A stretch of 64,000 nt of DNA from JACCZX01 sp963807155. Its GTDB lineage: Bacteria > Pseudomonadota > Gammaproteobacteria > Burkholderiales > Burkholderiaceae_F. Positions 18,345 through 27,969 of this stretch are shown here, piece after piece (position 1 is the first letter of the stretch; each line of letters begins with the position of its first letter). The position numbers and the translations under genes are program-made. The stretch covers positions 372,001-436,000 of the forward strand of contig CAWEAZ010000031.1 of NCBI GenBank assembly GCA_963807155.1, read 5' to 3'. A model generated the notes under the pieces. The model worked only from the letters and a program-made list of their open reading frames with translations, had not been told where the DNA came from and made no database searches.

Positions 18345-19018
18345 TTAAAGAGTAATCAAGTCCGCGCTGATGCCCTGTGCTTTCAAGCGGCTCCGCACGC
18401 CGTCGGCCTCATCGCGCGACGCATACGGGCCTAGGCGTACGCGGTAGCGTGCGCCCTGCTTGGTTTCCACCTTTTCCATATATGGGGCGAGTCCGGACTT
18501 TTTCAGCCGGTCCGCAAGATCGCGTGCCGCTGTTTCGCTCGCGGGGGCGGCTGCCTGCACGGCAAACCGCGCCGTTTTGTCGCTTGCTCCGGCCGTTCCT
18601 GCCTTCGATTTGCCTTCCAGCAGCGCACGCGCGCGCCGCTCTTCAACGCTTCTTCCCCTCAATGGCTTTGGCGGCGGGATTCGGCCTTTTCAGGTATCGG
18701 CGGAGCTACTTCCTGAGGTGGAGCGACCGGAACGCTCTCAGGCGCCGGCACTGGCGGCAGTGTCAGGCGCGGGGTAAACGGTGTTTTCTCGCTCGGGATG
18801 TCGATTGCGATGTTGTCGGAGGCAGGCTTGGGCTCGGGATCAAGCAACATGGGAACCACTATCGCAACCGCTAACAGCAGCGCCGCCGCGCCAATCAGCC
18901 TTCGCCGCGCGCGGACGCGCACGATATCGGCCGGCTCAATCCGACCGGCGGAGGTTGAGGACGAACGTCTTGCTGGAGTGTCGACTACGTTGTCTTTGCG
19001 GCGCCAGAAGGCCATCAA
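18345..19018 (-). pseudogene. dedD: DedD-like SPOR-domain cell division protein, frameshifted
   Basis: Two frames give one protein. From ATG around 19018: a short cytoplasmic region with RVRARRRLIGAAALLLAVAI, VVPMLLDPEP (one membrane helix), then a proline-rich periplasmic linker. The second frame (to 18345) continues with EERRARALLEGK and a C-terminal SPOR domain, FAVQAAAPASETAARDLADR, GLAPYMEKV and RYRVRLGPYASRDEAD. SPOR domains bind denuded peptidoglycan at the septum. The frame change lies near 18655-18690. Its place between folC and purF is that of the DedD/SPOR gene in related genomes. Confidence 0.8.
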
Positions 19019-19038
19019 TACTCCCTGCGAGACTGGCG

Positions 19039-20341
19039 CTAGTGCGATTGTGTTGCGTGCGAAACGGTGCCTTGGGGCGTTCCACTCGTTTCTGTGATTG
19101 CGCGCATCACTTCAGCCACAGAAACGAAAGAACCGAACGCCAAAATTCTAGCATCGGCCTTCGCGTGTTCACGCGCTGAAGTCAATGCGTCCGCAAAGCT
19201 TGCATGCTCAGTGACGGACGGCAGCAGGTATCGCCGCCCGGATGTGGCGTGCAATGGTGGCGGCAGAAGCGCCGCGCGAACCTCTGGTGGGCGCCGTATA
19301 CCAATGATCGATTCTGTCGCCGAGCTCTCGCGACGACTCCGCCGATGTCCTTGTCATTCAACATGCCGAACACGGCGTGCGTGCGCGGATAAAAACCCAT
19401 CATGTCGAGATTTTCCGCAAGCACCGCCGCTGCGTGCGGATTGTGCGCGACGTCGAGAACAATCGCAGGTTGGCCGGGCAGCACCTGGAATCGCGCTGGC
19501 AGCTGCACCGTTAACAGCCCCTGTCGCACCGCCTGTTGCGACACTGGAAGTTGCGAAGCGCAAGTGCTTCAAGCGCCGCAAGCGCGCCCGAGGCATTCAG
19601 CAACTGATTGGCGCCGCGCAACGCCGGGTACGGCAGACTCGCGCGGCGCATGTGACGGCCGGCGTAAGCCCACTGCTGGCGATCACCTTGATAGTTGAAA
19701 TCGCGTCCGAAGCGCCACAGGTCTGCGCCAATTGCATGCGCATGATCGAGTAACGATTGCGGTGGCTCAGGATCGCTGCATATCGCCGGCCGGCTCGGGC
19801 GATAGATGTGGGCCTTTTCGGAACCGATCAGCTCTCGTGTCGCGCCGAGGTAGTCAACGTGATCGATTGCCACCGAAGTGACGACTGAAACATCGGCATC
19901 GACGATGTTGACCGCGTCGAGCCTGCCCCCGAGTCCGACCTCGAGCACGGCTGCGTCCAGCTTCGACTGAGCAAACAGCCGCAAAATCGCCAGCGTCGTG
20001 AACTCGAAGTACGTGAGCGTGATATCGGCGCGGGCGCGCTCGACGGCTTCGAACTGGGTTATCAGCGCGCCATCGTCGGCTTCGACCCCATCGATTCGCG
20101 CGCGCTCGTTGAAGCGCAACAGGTGTGGCGACGTATACAGCCCGACGCGGTAGCCGGCGGCGCGCAGCATCGCGTCAAGCATCGCGCATGTTGAGCCCTT
20201 GCCATTGGTGCCGCCAACCGTGATGGTTGGGACGTCAAGCCGCAGATCGAGTCGATTCGCAACCTGCCGCACCCGATCGAGGCCGAGATCGATCGGCTTG
20301 GCGTGCAGCGTCTCGATGCGGGCAAGCCAATCGTCGATCAA
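19039..20341 (-). pseudogene. folC: Bifunctional folylpolyglutamate/dihydrofolate synthase, frameshifted
   Basis: FolC makes dihydrofolate from dihydropteroate and adds glutamates. From 20341: DDWLARIETLHAKPIDLGL, the P-loop VGGTNGKGSTCAML and YTSPHLLRFNERARIDG. After about 19540 the frame changes to VRQGLLTVQLPARF, VLDVAHNPHAA and FGMLNDKDI. Near 19310 it changes to DRIDHWYTAPTRGSRGAS, and near 19240 to SFADALTSAREHA, ILAFGSFVSVAEVMRAI, the family C-terminus. Three frame changes in an essential gene, with all segments well conserved, point to sequence errors. Confidence 0.88.
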
Positions 20342-20359
20342 AGACTCTGTCAGCGTTCG

Positions 20360-21232
20360 TTACGACAATGCTTCCGCCGGTTGTCGTTGCAGTAATGCCA
20401 GCAGCTGAGCGATCTCGTCGCGCATCTGGCGCCGATCCACGATCATGTCTATTGCGCCTTTGGTCAGCAAGAACTCGGAGCGCTGAAAGCCTTCGGGGAG
20501 CGTTTCACGCACCGTCTGCTCGATCACACGCGGCCCCGCAAAGCCGATTAACGCCTTGGGCTCGGCGATTACGACATCGCCCATGAAGGCGAAGCTGGCC
20601 GACACGCCACCCATTGTCGGATCAGCCAGCACGCTGATAAAGGGCAGCTTCGCGTCAGCAAGACGCGCAATCATCGCGGTGGTCTTTGCCATCTGCAACA
20701 GCGACAGCAGGCCTTCCTGCATACGTGCGCCGCCTGTCGATGTGATGCAAATGAACGGCACCTTTTGTTCGATGGCCGTCTGCACACCACGCACGAAACG
20801 TTCACCGACCACCGAGCCCATCGACCCGCCCATGAAGTCGAATTCAAAACACGCAGCCACGACCGGCAATGCGCGAATCGAACCGCCGATGACGATCAAA
20901 GCATCGGTCTCGCCGGTGTCTTCCATGGCTTGCTGCAGGCGCTCAGGATACTTGCGACTGTCACGAAATTTCAGCGCATCGACCGGCAGGATCTCCTGGC
21001 CTATTTCATAACGGCCTTCGGCGTCGAGCAGCGCGTCCAGCCTCGCGCGTGCGCCGATGCGCATGTGCTGCGCGCACTTAGGACAGACAAATAGCGTCTT
21101 TTGCAGCTCGGCCGTGTAGAGCACTGCCTCACAGCCCGGGCACTTGGTCCATAGGCCTTCGGGCACCGTCTTGCGCGCAGCACCTTCTTCGCGTTTGATA
21201 CGCGGCGGCAAAATCTTGTCGATCCAGCTCAT
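20360..21232 (-). CDS. accD: Acetyl-CoA carboxylase carboxyltransferase subunit beta
   Basis: Forms the carboxyltransferase with AccA in fatty acid synthesis. The 290-residue protein has an N-terminal zinc ribbon with CPGCEAVLY and FVCPKCAQHMR (about residues 32-60), then the crotonase-type core with STGGARMQEGLLSLLQMAKT and PTMGGVSASFAFMGDV. It starts after trpA and precedes folC, the trpFBA-accD-folC order of many proteobacteria. Confidence 0.97.
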   Translation of the reverse strand: MSWIDKILPPRIKREEGAARKTVPEGLWTKCPGCEAVLYTAELQKTLFVCPKCAQHMRIGARARLDALLDAEGRYEIGQEILPVDALKFRDSRKYPERLQQAMEDTGETDALIVIGGSIRALPVVAACFEFDFMGGSMGSVVGERFVRGVQTAIEQKVPFICITSTGGARMQEGLLSLLQMAKTTAMIARLADAKLPFISVLADPTMGGVSASFAFMGDVVIAEPKALIGFAGPRVIEQTVRETLPEGFQRSEFLLTKGAIDMIVDRRQMRDEIAQLLALLQRQPAEALS

Positions 21233-21241
21233 TGATTGTCC

Positions 21242-22060
21242 TTATGCCGCGCGCACGACTGGCGCATTGTCGATCGCAGTTCGAATACCGGCACACAAAC
21301 TCTCGGCGGCTTGCACCGCGCGCTCGTTCGAAACAGCCTCCATTTCCTCAATGATGCGCGAGCCGATCACGACTGCATCGGCTACTTGCGCCACCGCTTG
21401 CGCGTTCGCGGCGTCACGGATGCCAAAGCCCACTGCAACCGGCAGGCCGGTGTAGCGCCGGATCACAGGCAGCCGAGACGCAACAGCAGCAACGTCGAGA
21501 TGTCCAGCACCGGTGATGCCTTTCAAGCTGACGTAATACAGAAACCCTGCCGCCTGCGCCGCGATCGCCGCTATTCGTGCGTCGGTCGTCGTAGGCGTCA
21601 CCAGGAAGATCGGATCGATGCCGGCCGCCTTCAATTGCGCCGACGATTCAACCGCCTCCTCCGGTGGATAGTCGACCACGATCACACCGTCGACTCCGGC
21701 AGCCTGTGCGGCACGGGCGAATTCGGCGCGCCCCATACGCTCGATTGGGTTGGCGTATCCCATCAGGACGACTGGTGTGACCGTGTCCGACTTTCGAAAC
21801 TCGGCAACCATCGCGATCGTGTCCTTCAGGCCCACGCCATTGCGAATTGCACGTTCGGCGGCACGCTGAATCACCGGTCCGTCAGCCATCGGATCCGAAA
21901 ACGGAACACCCACCTCGATAACATCCGCGCCCGCGCGCGCCAATGCATGCAGCACCGGCACGGTTGACGCACGTGAGGGATCGCCGGCACACACATACGC
22001 AATCAGCCCCTTGCGACCGCGAGCGCGTAGTTCGTTAAAGCGGCCCGCAATGCGCGACAT
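21242..22060 (-). CDS. trpA: Tryptophan synthase alpha subunit
   Basis: Cleaves indole-3-glycerol phosphate and channels indole to TrpB. The 272-residue TIM barrel has the catalytic Glu in VIEVGVPFSDPMADG, the Asp in GVDGVIVVDYPPEEA, and the phosphate site VAVGFGIRDAANA. Its ATG overlaps the trpB stop by one base. Confidence 0.97.
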   Translation of the reverse strand: MSRIAGRFNELRARGRKGLIAYVCAGDPSRASTVPVLHALARAGADVIEVGVPFSDPMADGPVIQRAAERAIRNGVGLKDTIAMVAEFRKSDTVTPVVLMGYANPIERMGRAEFARAAQAAGVDGVIVVDYPPEEAVESSAQLKAAGIDPIFLVTPTTTDARIAAIAAQAAGFLYYVSLKGITGAGHLDVAAVASRLPVIRRYTGLPVAVGFGIRDAANAQAVAQVADAVVIGSRIIEEMEAVSNERAVQAAESLCAGIRTAIDNAPVVRAA

Positions 22061-23259
22061 CAGAACTTCATACCTTGACGATCGGCGACGATATGCAGGT
22101 CTTTGTCACCCCGACCGGAGAGATTGACCAGCAAAATCGAATCCTTCGGTAGCGTCGGCGCAAGCCTGGTCGCGTGCGCGAGTGCGTGGCTCGATTCGAG
22201 CGCCGGAATAATTCCTTCGATACGGCAGCAATCGTGGAACGCCTTCAGCGCTTCTTCATCAGTGGCGCCGACGTATTCGGCGCGGTGCTCGTCCTTCAGC
22301 CACGCGTGCTCAGGGCCAACCCCGGGGTAGTCAAGGCCCGCGCTGACCGAATGCGTCTCCATGATCTGGCCGTCGTCGTTTTGCAGCAGATACGTGCGAT
22401 TGCCGTGCAACACGCCGGGCACGCCGCGCTGCAGGCTCGCTGCATGGCGCATGCTCCCAAGCCCTTCGCCCGCGGCCTCAACCCCGATCAGCTTTACATC
22501 CTTGTGCGAGATGTAGTCGTAAAAAATTCCCATCGCATTGCTGCCGCCACCGACGCACGCAATCACAGCGTCGGGCTGGCGTCCGGCGATCTCGGGCATC
22601 TGCTCGATGCACTCCTTGCCGACGACCGAGTTGAAATCGCGCACCATCATCGGGTACGGATGCGGGCCGGCAACGGTGCCGATGATGTAGAAAGTATTTT
22701 CGACGTTGGTGACCCAGTCGCGCATCGCTTCATTCAGCGCATCTTTCAGCGTGCGGCTTCCGCTGCTGACCGGGACTACGGTCGCGCCCAATAGCTTCAT
22801 GCGATAAACATTGGCCGCCTGCCGCGCCATGTCTTCCTCGCCCATATAAACCACGCATTCCATCGCGTAGCGTGCCGCGACAGTCGCGGTTGCGACGCCG
22901 TGCTGCCCGGCACCGGTTTCCGCGATTACGCGCGGCTTGCCCATGCGTTTAGCGAGCAGCGCCTGACCGACGGTGTTGTTGATCTTGTGCGCGCCGGTGT
23001 GATTCAAGTCCTCGCGCTTCAAATAGATCTGCGCGCCGCCGAGCAGCTCGGACCAGCGCCGCGCGTGATAGATCGGGCTCGGGCGTCCGACGAAGTGCTT
23101 CAACTCACGCTGAAATTCAGCGACGAACTCGGGATCGTGCTGATACTTCAAATACGCCGAGCGCAACTCGTCGAGCGCGTGCATCAGCGTCTCGGCGACA
23201 AAGATTCCGCCGTAAGGGCCAAAATGGCCGCGAGAATCAGGAAGGTCGTATGGCTTCAT
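22060..23259 (-). CDS. trpB: Tryptophan synthase beta subunit
   Basis: Condenses indole with serine using PLP. The 399-residue protein has the PLP lysine in LNHTGAHKINNTVGQ, AETGAGQHGVATATVAA, the phosphate-binding GGGSNAMGIF, and SAGLDYPGVGPEH. It overlaps both trpF (ATGA) and trpA (one base), so the three trp genes are translationally coupled. Confidence 0.97.
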   Translation of the reverse strand: MKPYDLPDSRGHFGPYGGIFVAETLMHALDELRSAYLKYQHDPEFVAEFQRELKHFVGRPSPIYHARRWSELLGGAQIYLKREDLNHTGAHKINNTVGQALLAKRMGKPRVIAETGAGQHGVATATVAARYAMECVVYMGEEDMARQAANVYRMKLLGATVVPVSSGSRTLKDALNEAMRDWVTNVENTFYIIGTVAGPHPYPMMVRDFNSVVGKECIEQMPEIAGRQPDAVIACVGGGSNAMGIFYDYISHKDVKLIGVEAAGEGLGSMRHAASLQRGVPGVLHGNRTYLLQNDDGQIMETHSVSAGLDYPGVGPEHAWLKDEHRAEYVGATDEEALKAFHDCCRIEGIIPALESSHALAHATRLAPTLPKDSILLVNLSGRGDKDLHIVADRQGMKF

Positions 23260-23882
23260 GCGCGTTGATCGGCACGCCGTACCGCGGCAATAAACTCTTC
23301 GATCTTCGCCGTGCTCTTTCTGCCCGGTTGCTGTTCGACCCCGCTACTGACGTCGACTGCGTACGGACGCACCTCTGCGATTGCGGCGCTGACGTTGTCG
23401 ACGTTTAGCCCTCCGGCGAGCACCAGCGGCTTGGCGCGCTTCTTGGGCAGGCGCGACCAGTTGAACGTCTGGCCGCTGCCGCCGAAGTCATCGGTTGGGG
23501 CGTCAACCAGCAGCGCGGCCGCTGATGCAAATTCGCTCTCGAAAACAGTTAGATCGGTGTCATCGGTCATTGGCACTGAACGTATGTACGGGCGCTTGTA
23601 CCGGCTACAGGCGGGTTCGTGTTCGTCGCCATGAAATTGCAGCAACGCATTCGGCATCATTTCAAGCGCGCCTTCGACCAAGTCGGAAGCAGCATTCACG
23701 AACAGCAACACGGGTGCCGCGAATACACCAAGTTCACGGCCCAACGCACGCAGCCGGATCGGTGCAACGTAGCGCGGACTCTTCGGATAACAGACGAACC
23801 CGATCGCGTCGGCGCCGGCCGCCACGGCGGCGGCCACGTCAGCCTCGCGCGTTAGCCCGCAAATCTTGATTCGTGTACGCAT
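23256..23882 (-). CDS. trpF: Phosphoribosylanthranilate isomerase
   Basis: Isomerises phosphoribosylanthranilate in tryptophan synthesis. MRTRIKICGLTREADVAAAV at 23882 is the family start, with the catalytic Cys in KICGLT, then LLQFHGDE, the catalytic-Asp region LLVDAPTDDFGGSG, LAGGLNVDNV and VDVSSGVEQQPGRK. The product is 208 residues; a longer reading from 24140 is truA read in another frame. It starts inside the truA 3' end (44-base overlap). Confidence 0.95.
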   Translation of the reverse strand: MRTRIKICGLTREADVAAAVAAGADAIGFVCYPKSPRYVAPIRLRALGRELGVFAAPVLLFVNAASDLVEGALEMMPNALLQFHGDEHEPACSRYKRPYIRSVPMTDDTDLTVFESEFASAAALLVDAPTDDFGGSGQTFNWSRLPKKRAKPLVLAGGLNVDNVSAAIAEVRPYAVDVSSGVEQQPGRKSTAKIEEFIAAVRRADQRA

Positions 23883-24660
23883 CAATCCAGATCGGCTCGG
23901 CACCGGGAGCCGGCAAGCCCAACGCAGGATCGTACTCGACCCGCGCCAGATACAACCCGGCCGCCGAAAACGTGGGCGCACCTGCCGTCCGGTCGCGCGC
24001 ATGCAGCACATCGTTGATCCAACTCTGCGGCCGCCTGCCAACGCCGACGTAGACGAGTGCTCCGACGATGTTGCGCACCATGTGATGCAAAAAGGCATTC
24101 GCCGTGACGCTAACCCGTACGAGAGCTCCCCTTCGCTCAACCCGCAGCTCCTCTATCTGTCGCATCGGCGTGGCCGCCTGGCACTCCGCCGAGCGGAACG
24201 ATGTGAAGTCATGGCGGCCAACCAAGTGCGTCGCCGCTTGCACCATTGCATGCTCATCAAGCGGTCGAAAAACCCAGCCTGCACGTGCATGTGCCAGCGG
24301 CGATCGTACTGGCGCATTCAGGATCCAATAGTCGTAGCGTCGGCGGCGTGCACCGTAGCGAGCGTGAAAATCGTCGCCTACCGGTCGCGCCCACTGAACC
24401 GCAACTGATGCGGGAAGAAACCGGTTAGCGCCGCGGACCCAGGCTGTTAGTGGCCGCCCGGCATCGGTGTCGAAGTGGATGACCTGATCGAGCGCGTGAA
24501 CACCGCTGTCGGTGCGGCCTGCGCAGACGGTTGCGATCGCGCTGCCGGCAATCTGCGACAGTGCGCTTTCGATCGCGTCCTGCACGCCGCGCCCACCCGT
24601 TTGCGTTTGCCAACCGGTAAACGTCGCGCCGTCATATTCGATGCCGAGCGCAATGCGCAT
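23839..24660 (-). CDS. truA: tRNA pseudouridine(38-40) synthase TruA
   Basis: Forms pseudouridine in the tRNA anticodon stem. The 273-residue protein begins MRIALGIEYDGATFTGWQ and has the catalytic Asp in CAGRTDSGVHALDQV, RYGARRRRYDYWILN, and NAFLHHMVRNIVGAL. There is no clear Shine-Dalgarno sequence; a strong 12-bp hairpin sits ten bases upstream of the ATG, between it and fimV. Confidence 0.96.
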   Translation of the reverse strand: MRIALGIEYDGATFTGWQTQTGGRGVQDAIESALSQIAGSAIATVCAGRTDSGVHALDQVIHFDTDAGRPLTAWVRGANRFLPASVAVQWARPVGDDFHARYGARRRRYDYWILNAPVRSPLAHARAGWVFRPLDEHAMVQAATHLVGRHDFTSFRSAECQAATPMRQIEELRVERRGALVRVSVTANAFLHHMVRNIVGALVYVGVGRRPQSWINDVLHARDRTAGAPTFSAAGLYLARVEYDPALGLPAPGAEPIWIDAYTNQDLRANARG

Positions 24661-24669
24661 CGGAAGGGA

Positions 24670-24696
24670 CTGTGAGCCGGCTGCGCCGGCTCACAG
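24670..24696. other. Perfect 12-bp hairpin between fimV and truA
   Basis: CTGTGAGCCGGC pairs with GCCGGCTCACAG around a three-base loop. No T-run follows on the minus strand (GTCCCTT) and only TTT on the plus strand, so it is not a standard terminator. It lies between the fimV stop and the truA start and could stabilise mRNA or tune expression of the downstream trp/acc genes. Confidence 0.7.
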
Positions 24697-24699
24697 TTT

Positions 24700-27600
24700 C
24701 TAGCTTTCGATCTGCTTGATCAGATCGACTGCGGCCTGGCGCTGCTCGCGCGTGCCGTCGCGCATCACCTCGTCGAGCAACTCACGCGCACCGTCTTTGA
24801 CGCCCAGATCGATGTAACCACGTGCGAGATCGAGCTTGGTTGCCATTTGTTGCGCCAGCGCACTCCCCGGCTCGGTTTCACCGCGCTTCGTGGCCGCGTC
24901 GAGACTGACGGCGGACAAGTCGAAATCGATCAGCGGAACGGTGGCCTGGTCGGTGTTGGCCGTCAACCTTGCAGCCTGTTCATCCGGCAGGCTGCCGACC
25001 GCCGATGACTGCTTCACACCGATGACGGTCGGGCGCGACAGCGCTTCTTCCATCATGGCCGAAGGTGCAACGGGCATGCGGGTCGACGGAGCAACCGGCA
25101 TCCGCGTCGGCGGCGGAATATTCAGATCCAAGTCAGGAATCGCACCGACGCCGGTCGCAGTTGGCGCCATTGGCTGATACTTTTCCTTCGGCAGCGCAAA
25201 GTCCATGTCGGACACCGCAGGTGGCTCCGCTCGTTGTGGCGTTGTCGCCGCGAACACCTCGGGTTCAGCGCGCGAGGGCGCTGCGTCCAAGTCCGGCATG
25301 CGTGTTGCGACGTCGAGGTTGCCCATGCGTGTCGGGCCTAGATCGAAATCGAGCGAACCGAAGTCGGTGGCTGCACCGGTAACCGGCGCTCCCGCTGCGC
25401 CGTTTTTCTGAGCTTGCTCGCCGCCTGGCAACGTCGCTCGAAATTGCGTCGTAGGCGCAGACGTGGTCGACGGACCGGACATCTTCGTGTCGGCCGGCAT
25501 CTTCGTCTCGACCTGCATCTTGCTGTCGCCCATCCGCGTGTCGACCACCATTTGTGTCAACGGCGGCACGCTTGAGGTCGTATCGCGACTCATGACCGAA
25601 CTGCCGGCGCCAGTTAGTCCGCCCAGGTCGAGTCCGCCAGTCGCACCGCCACCCAAGGTCGATGGGCGGCTTCGCGTGTTCGTATTCGGATCGAGCCGGA
25701 AGCCCGTGGTCGGACCACGAGCCGCATCGCTCAGGCCTGCACCCAACACCGCGCCGGCGAACATCGCGTGCGCTGGATCTACGGTGCGACCCAGTTTGAC
25801 TCCACGCTCCCAATCCTCACCGGTCGCTCCGGTGCGATCACGCAGTTCCTCCGCAACCGCCATGAAGGATGTCTTGTCGCCCCGACGCGCGTAGATTTCC
25901 ATCAGCTTGACCCGCACCGCGTGGCGGTCGGGCTGCAGGCGCAGTGCTTCCTTCAAGATGTCTTCGGCCTGCTCTTCGCGCCCGTACGCTATATAGACAT
26001 CGGCTTCGGCAACCGGATCGACTTCGTTTGAGTCCAGTTGTGACGCCGCCGGAATAAAGCTCGAATTAAACGTGCTGGTTCCGGTGTCGACACTCTGCCC
26101 GCCGGTGGCGCCAAACATCGAGTTCGCCTGGGTGCCTTCGCCGGTATCTTTAAAGCGATCGGCGCTCTCGGCTCTACGCTTGCGGTACCAGCTCCAACCA
26201 AACAGCGCAGCAAGCAAAGCGACGATACCGACCAAGCCAAGCAGAGTCGTCGTGTTGTTAAGCAGGTCGGCGAAAAAGCCCGGCTCCTCACGCGGTGGCG
26301 GGGGCGGCGGTGCCGCTTTCTTTGCCGGCGCCGGCGCGGGAGTAACAACAGGCGCGGGCGTCACCGCCGGAGAAGGCGTAGTCGCCGGAGGCGTGACCGC
26401 CACAGGCGGTGCCGACTTGCTGGCGTCGATAGGCGTCGCGGTCGTGGGCGGCACGCCCGGGGGTGTCACCGGCGCGACCGGCGTTGGCGACGGTGTGGTC
26501 ACACCCGGTGTAACCGACGGCGGAGCCGGCATCGGTGCCGGCGGCGCGACAGCGACAGGTGGCGGCGACACGGCAGCGGGCGCCGTTGCCGTCACAGGCG
26601 CACCCTTCTCCGCTTGTTTCTGAGCCGCAGCTCCCGCCTTGCTTTGAACCTGAAGCGCTTTTTGAATCGCGTCGTTCGTCTTCTTCAACTGCGCGGCGCG
26701 CTCCTGTTCTTCACGAATCGCGCGCTGCTTCGCTGCGGCTTCGTCAGCCTTCGCGGCGGCAGCGGCCGCGGCGGCGGACTTCTGCTCGGCGCGCGCAATC
26801 TTCAACTGATCGCCCTTGGGTGCAACCGGCGCAGACTTGTCCTGAACCTGCGAAGTCACTCGGCCCGAACCTGCGGCAGCCGGCGGTGCAGTCGCAACAA
26901 CTGGAGCCGAGCCAGCCGCCTGGGCCAACCGGCTCTTGTACTGAGCGAAGTCTGCACTTTGAGCCACGACTTCGCGCCGGGCGTCTGGCTGAGCCAGCGC
27001 GGAGGCTTCCGACTCGGAAGGAATCGTCAGCGTCGCGCCGGCCTTTAACCGGTTCATGTTCTTTGCAACGAACGCGTCCGGATTGGCACGCAGCATTGCG
27101 ACCAACATCTGATCGAGTGATACCGAGGCCGGCTTGTTACGCCCCGCAATCGCCCCCAGCGTGTCGCCCGACTTGACCACGTATGACCCTTCGCTCGGAC
27201 CCGTGGCGCGCGGTGCCGTAGTAGCGGCAGCAGTGGCAGGAGGCCGTGTTGAAGCTGCCGGTGTTCCCGGCGGAGTTGTGGCTAGGCCCGGCGAACTGGG
27301 AGTTGATGGGGCAGTCGAGGGCCGCGTCGTCGTCGGTGGCACCACCGAAGGTGCGGTCGGCGTTGACGTTGCCGCCACCGGCGGCACCACCGGGGCTTCA
27401 GCGCGCAGCGACGGCGGGTCGAGCAGTACCGTGTATTCGCGGATCACGCGGCCGGTCGCCCAGGTCAGCTCGACCATCAGATCAAGGTACGGCTCGTTGA
27501 CCGGGGATGCTGAAGTGATGCGAACGAAGTAACCGCCGTCGGGCCGTTTGTCGAGTGCAAACCGAAGGTTGGTAAGCGCTGGATTGAATTCGAGGTTGGC

Positions 27601-27828
27601 CGCTCGAAACGCGGCCAGCGGAGCCATTCTTACCTGCAACGTCGGCAGCTCATCGCGCCCGACGGAGGTGACCTCGAGTTCGGCCCGTAAAGGCTGCCCC
27701 AGTCCCGAGGTGACGTTCAGGCGCCCGAGCCCCGCGGCATCAGCCAGCGGGCTGACGACTGCTAGACCAAGCGCAAGTGAAAGCGCGCACCATAGGGGCG
27801 CGCGCGCAAATTTATTGTGGGATGGCAT
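24700..27828 (-). CDS. fimV: FimV/HubP-family pilus assembly and polar hub protein
   Basis: A 1042-residue inner-membrane protein of the FimV family, involved in type IV pilus function and polar organisation. It has a signal peptide (LWCALSLALGLAVVSPLADA), the conserved N-terminal domain LGRLNVTSGLGQPLRAELEV, a LysM domain YVVKSGDTLGAIAGR (about 230-285), a coiled-coil/Ala-rich part and long Pro/Thr-rich linkers, one membrane helix LLGLVGIVALLAALFGW (about 540-560), acidic repeats, and the C-terminal TPR-like LDLARGYIDLGVKDGARELL. ATG 27828 is preferred because AGGGGGCGG precedes it. Location between asd and truA is typical. Confidence 0.92.
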   Translation of the reverse strand: MPSHNKFARAPLWCALSLALGLAVVSPLADAAGLGRLNVTSGLGQPLRAELEVTSVGRDELPTLQVRMAPLAAFRAANLEFNPALTNLRFALDKRPDGGYFVRITSASPVNEPYLDLMVELTWATGRVIREYTVLLDPPSLRAEAPVVPPVAATSTPTAPSVVPPTTTRPSTAPSTPSSPGLATTPPGTPAASTRPPATAAATTAPRATGPSEGSYVVKSGDTLGAIAGRNKPASVSLDQMLVAMLRANPDAFVAKNMNRLKAGATLTIPSESEASALAQPDARREVVAQSADFAQYKSRLAQAAGSAPVVATAPPAAAGSGRVTSQVQDKSAPVAPKGDQLKIARAEQKSAAAAAAAAKADEAAAKQRAIREEQERAAQLKKTNDAIQKALQVQSKAGAAAQKQAEKGAPVTATAPAAVSPPPVAVAPPAPMPAPPSVTPGVTTPSPTPVAPVTPPGVPPTTATPIDASKSAPPVAVTPPATTPSPAVTPAPVVTPAPAPAKKAAPPPPPPREEPGFFADLLNNTTTLLGLVGIVALLAALFGWSWYRKRRAESADRFKDTGEGTQANSMFGATGGQSVDTGTSTFNSSFIPAASQLDSNEVDPVAEADVYIAYGREEQAEDILKEALRLQPDRHAVRVKLMEIYARRGDKTSFMAVAEELRDRTGATGEDWERGVKLGRTVDPAHAMFAGAVLGAGLSDAARGPTTGFRLDPNTNTRSRPSTLGGGATGGLDLGGLTGAGSSVMSRDTTSSVPPLTQMVVDTRMGDSKMQVETKMPADTKMSGPSTTSAPTTQFRATLPGGEQAQKNGAAGAPVTGAATDFGSLDFDLGPTRMGNLDVATRMPDLDAAPSRAEPEVFAATTPQRAEPPAVSDMDFALPKEKYQPMAPTATGVGAIPDLDLNIPPPTRMPVAPSTRMPVAPSAMMEEALSRPTVIGVKQSSAVGSLPDEQAARLTANTDQATVPLIDFDLSAVSLDAATKRGETEPGSALAQQMATKLDLARGYIDLGVKDGARELLDEVMRDGTREQRQAAVDLIKQIES

Positions 27829-27969
27829 TCCGCCCCCTGAAGGGATGCAACGTTTTTCGAACATAACATCATGGACTTACCGTCGCAAGCTTAGAAATAG
27901 CCGTAACTCACGTCTTTTTGTCAGCAATGCCGATCGCAAATGCGAATAGCAACACCCCGCTTCCCGCCC

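Noticed and set aside
23883..24140. N-terminal extension of TrpF by 86 residues
   Set aside because: It is truA read in another frame; the family start MRTRIKICGLT is at 23882.
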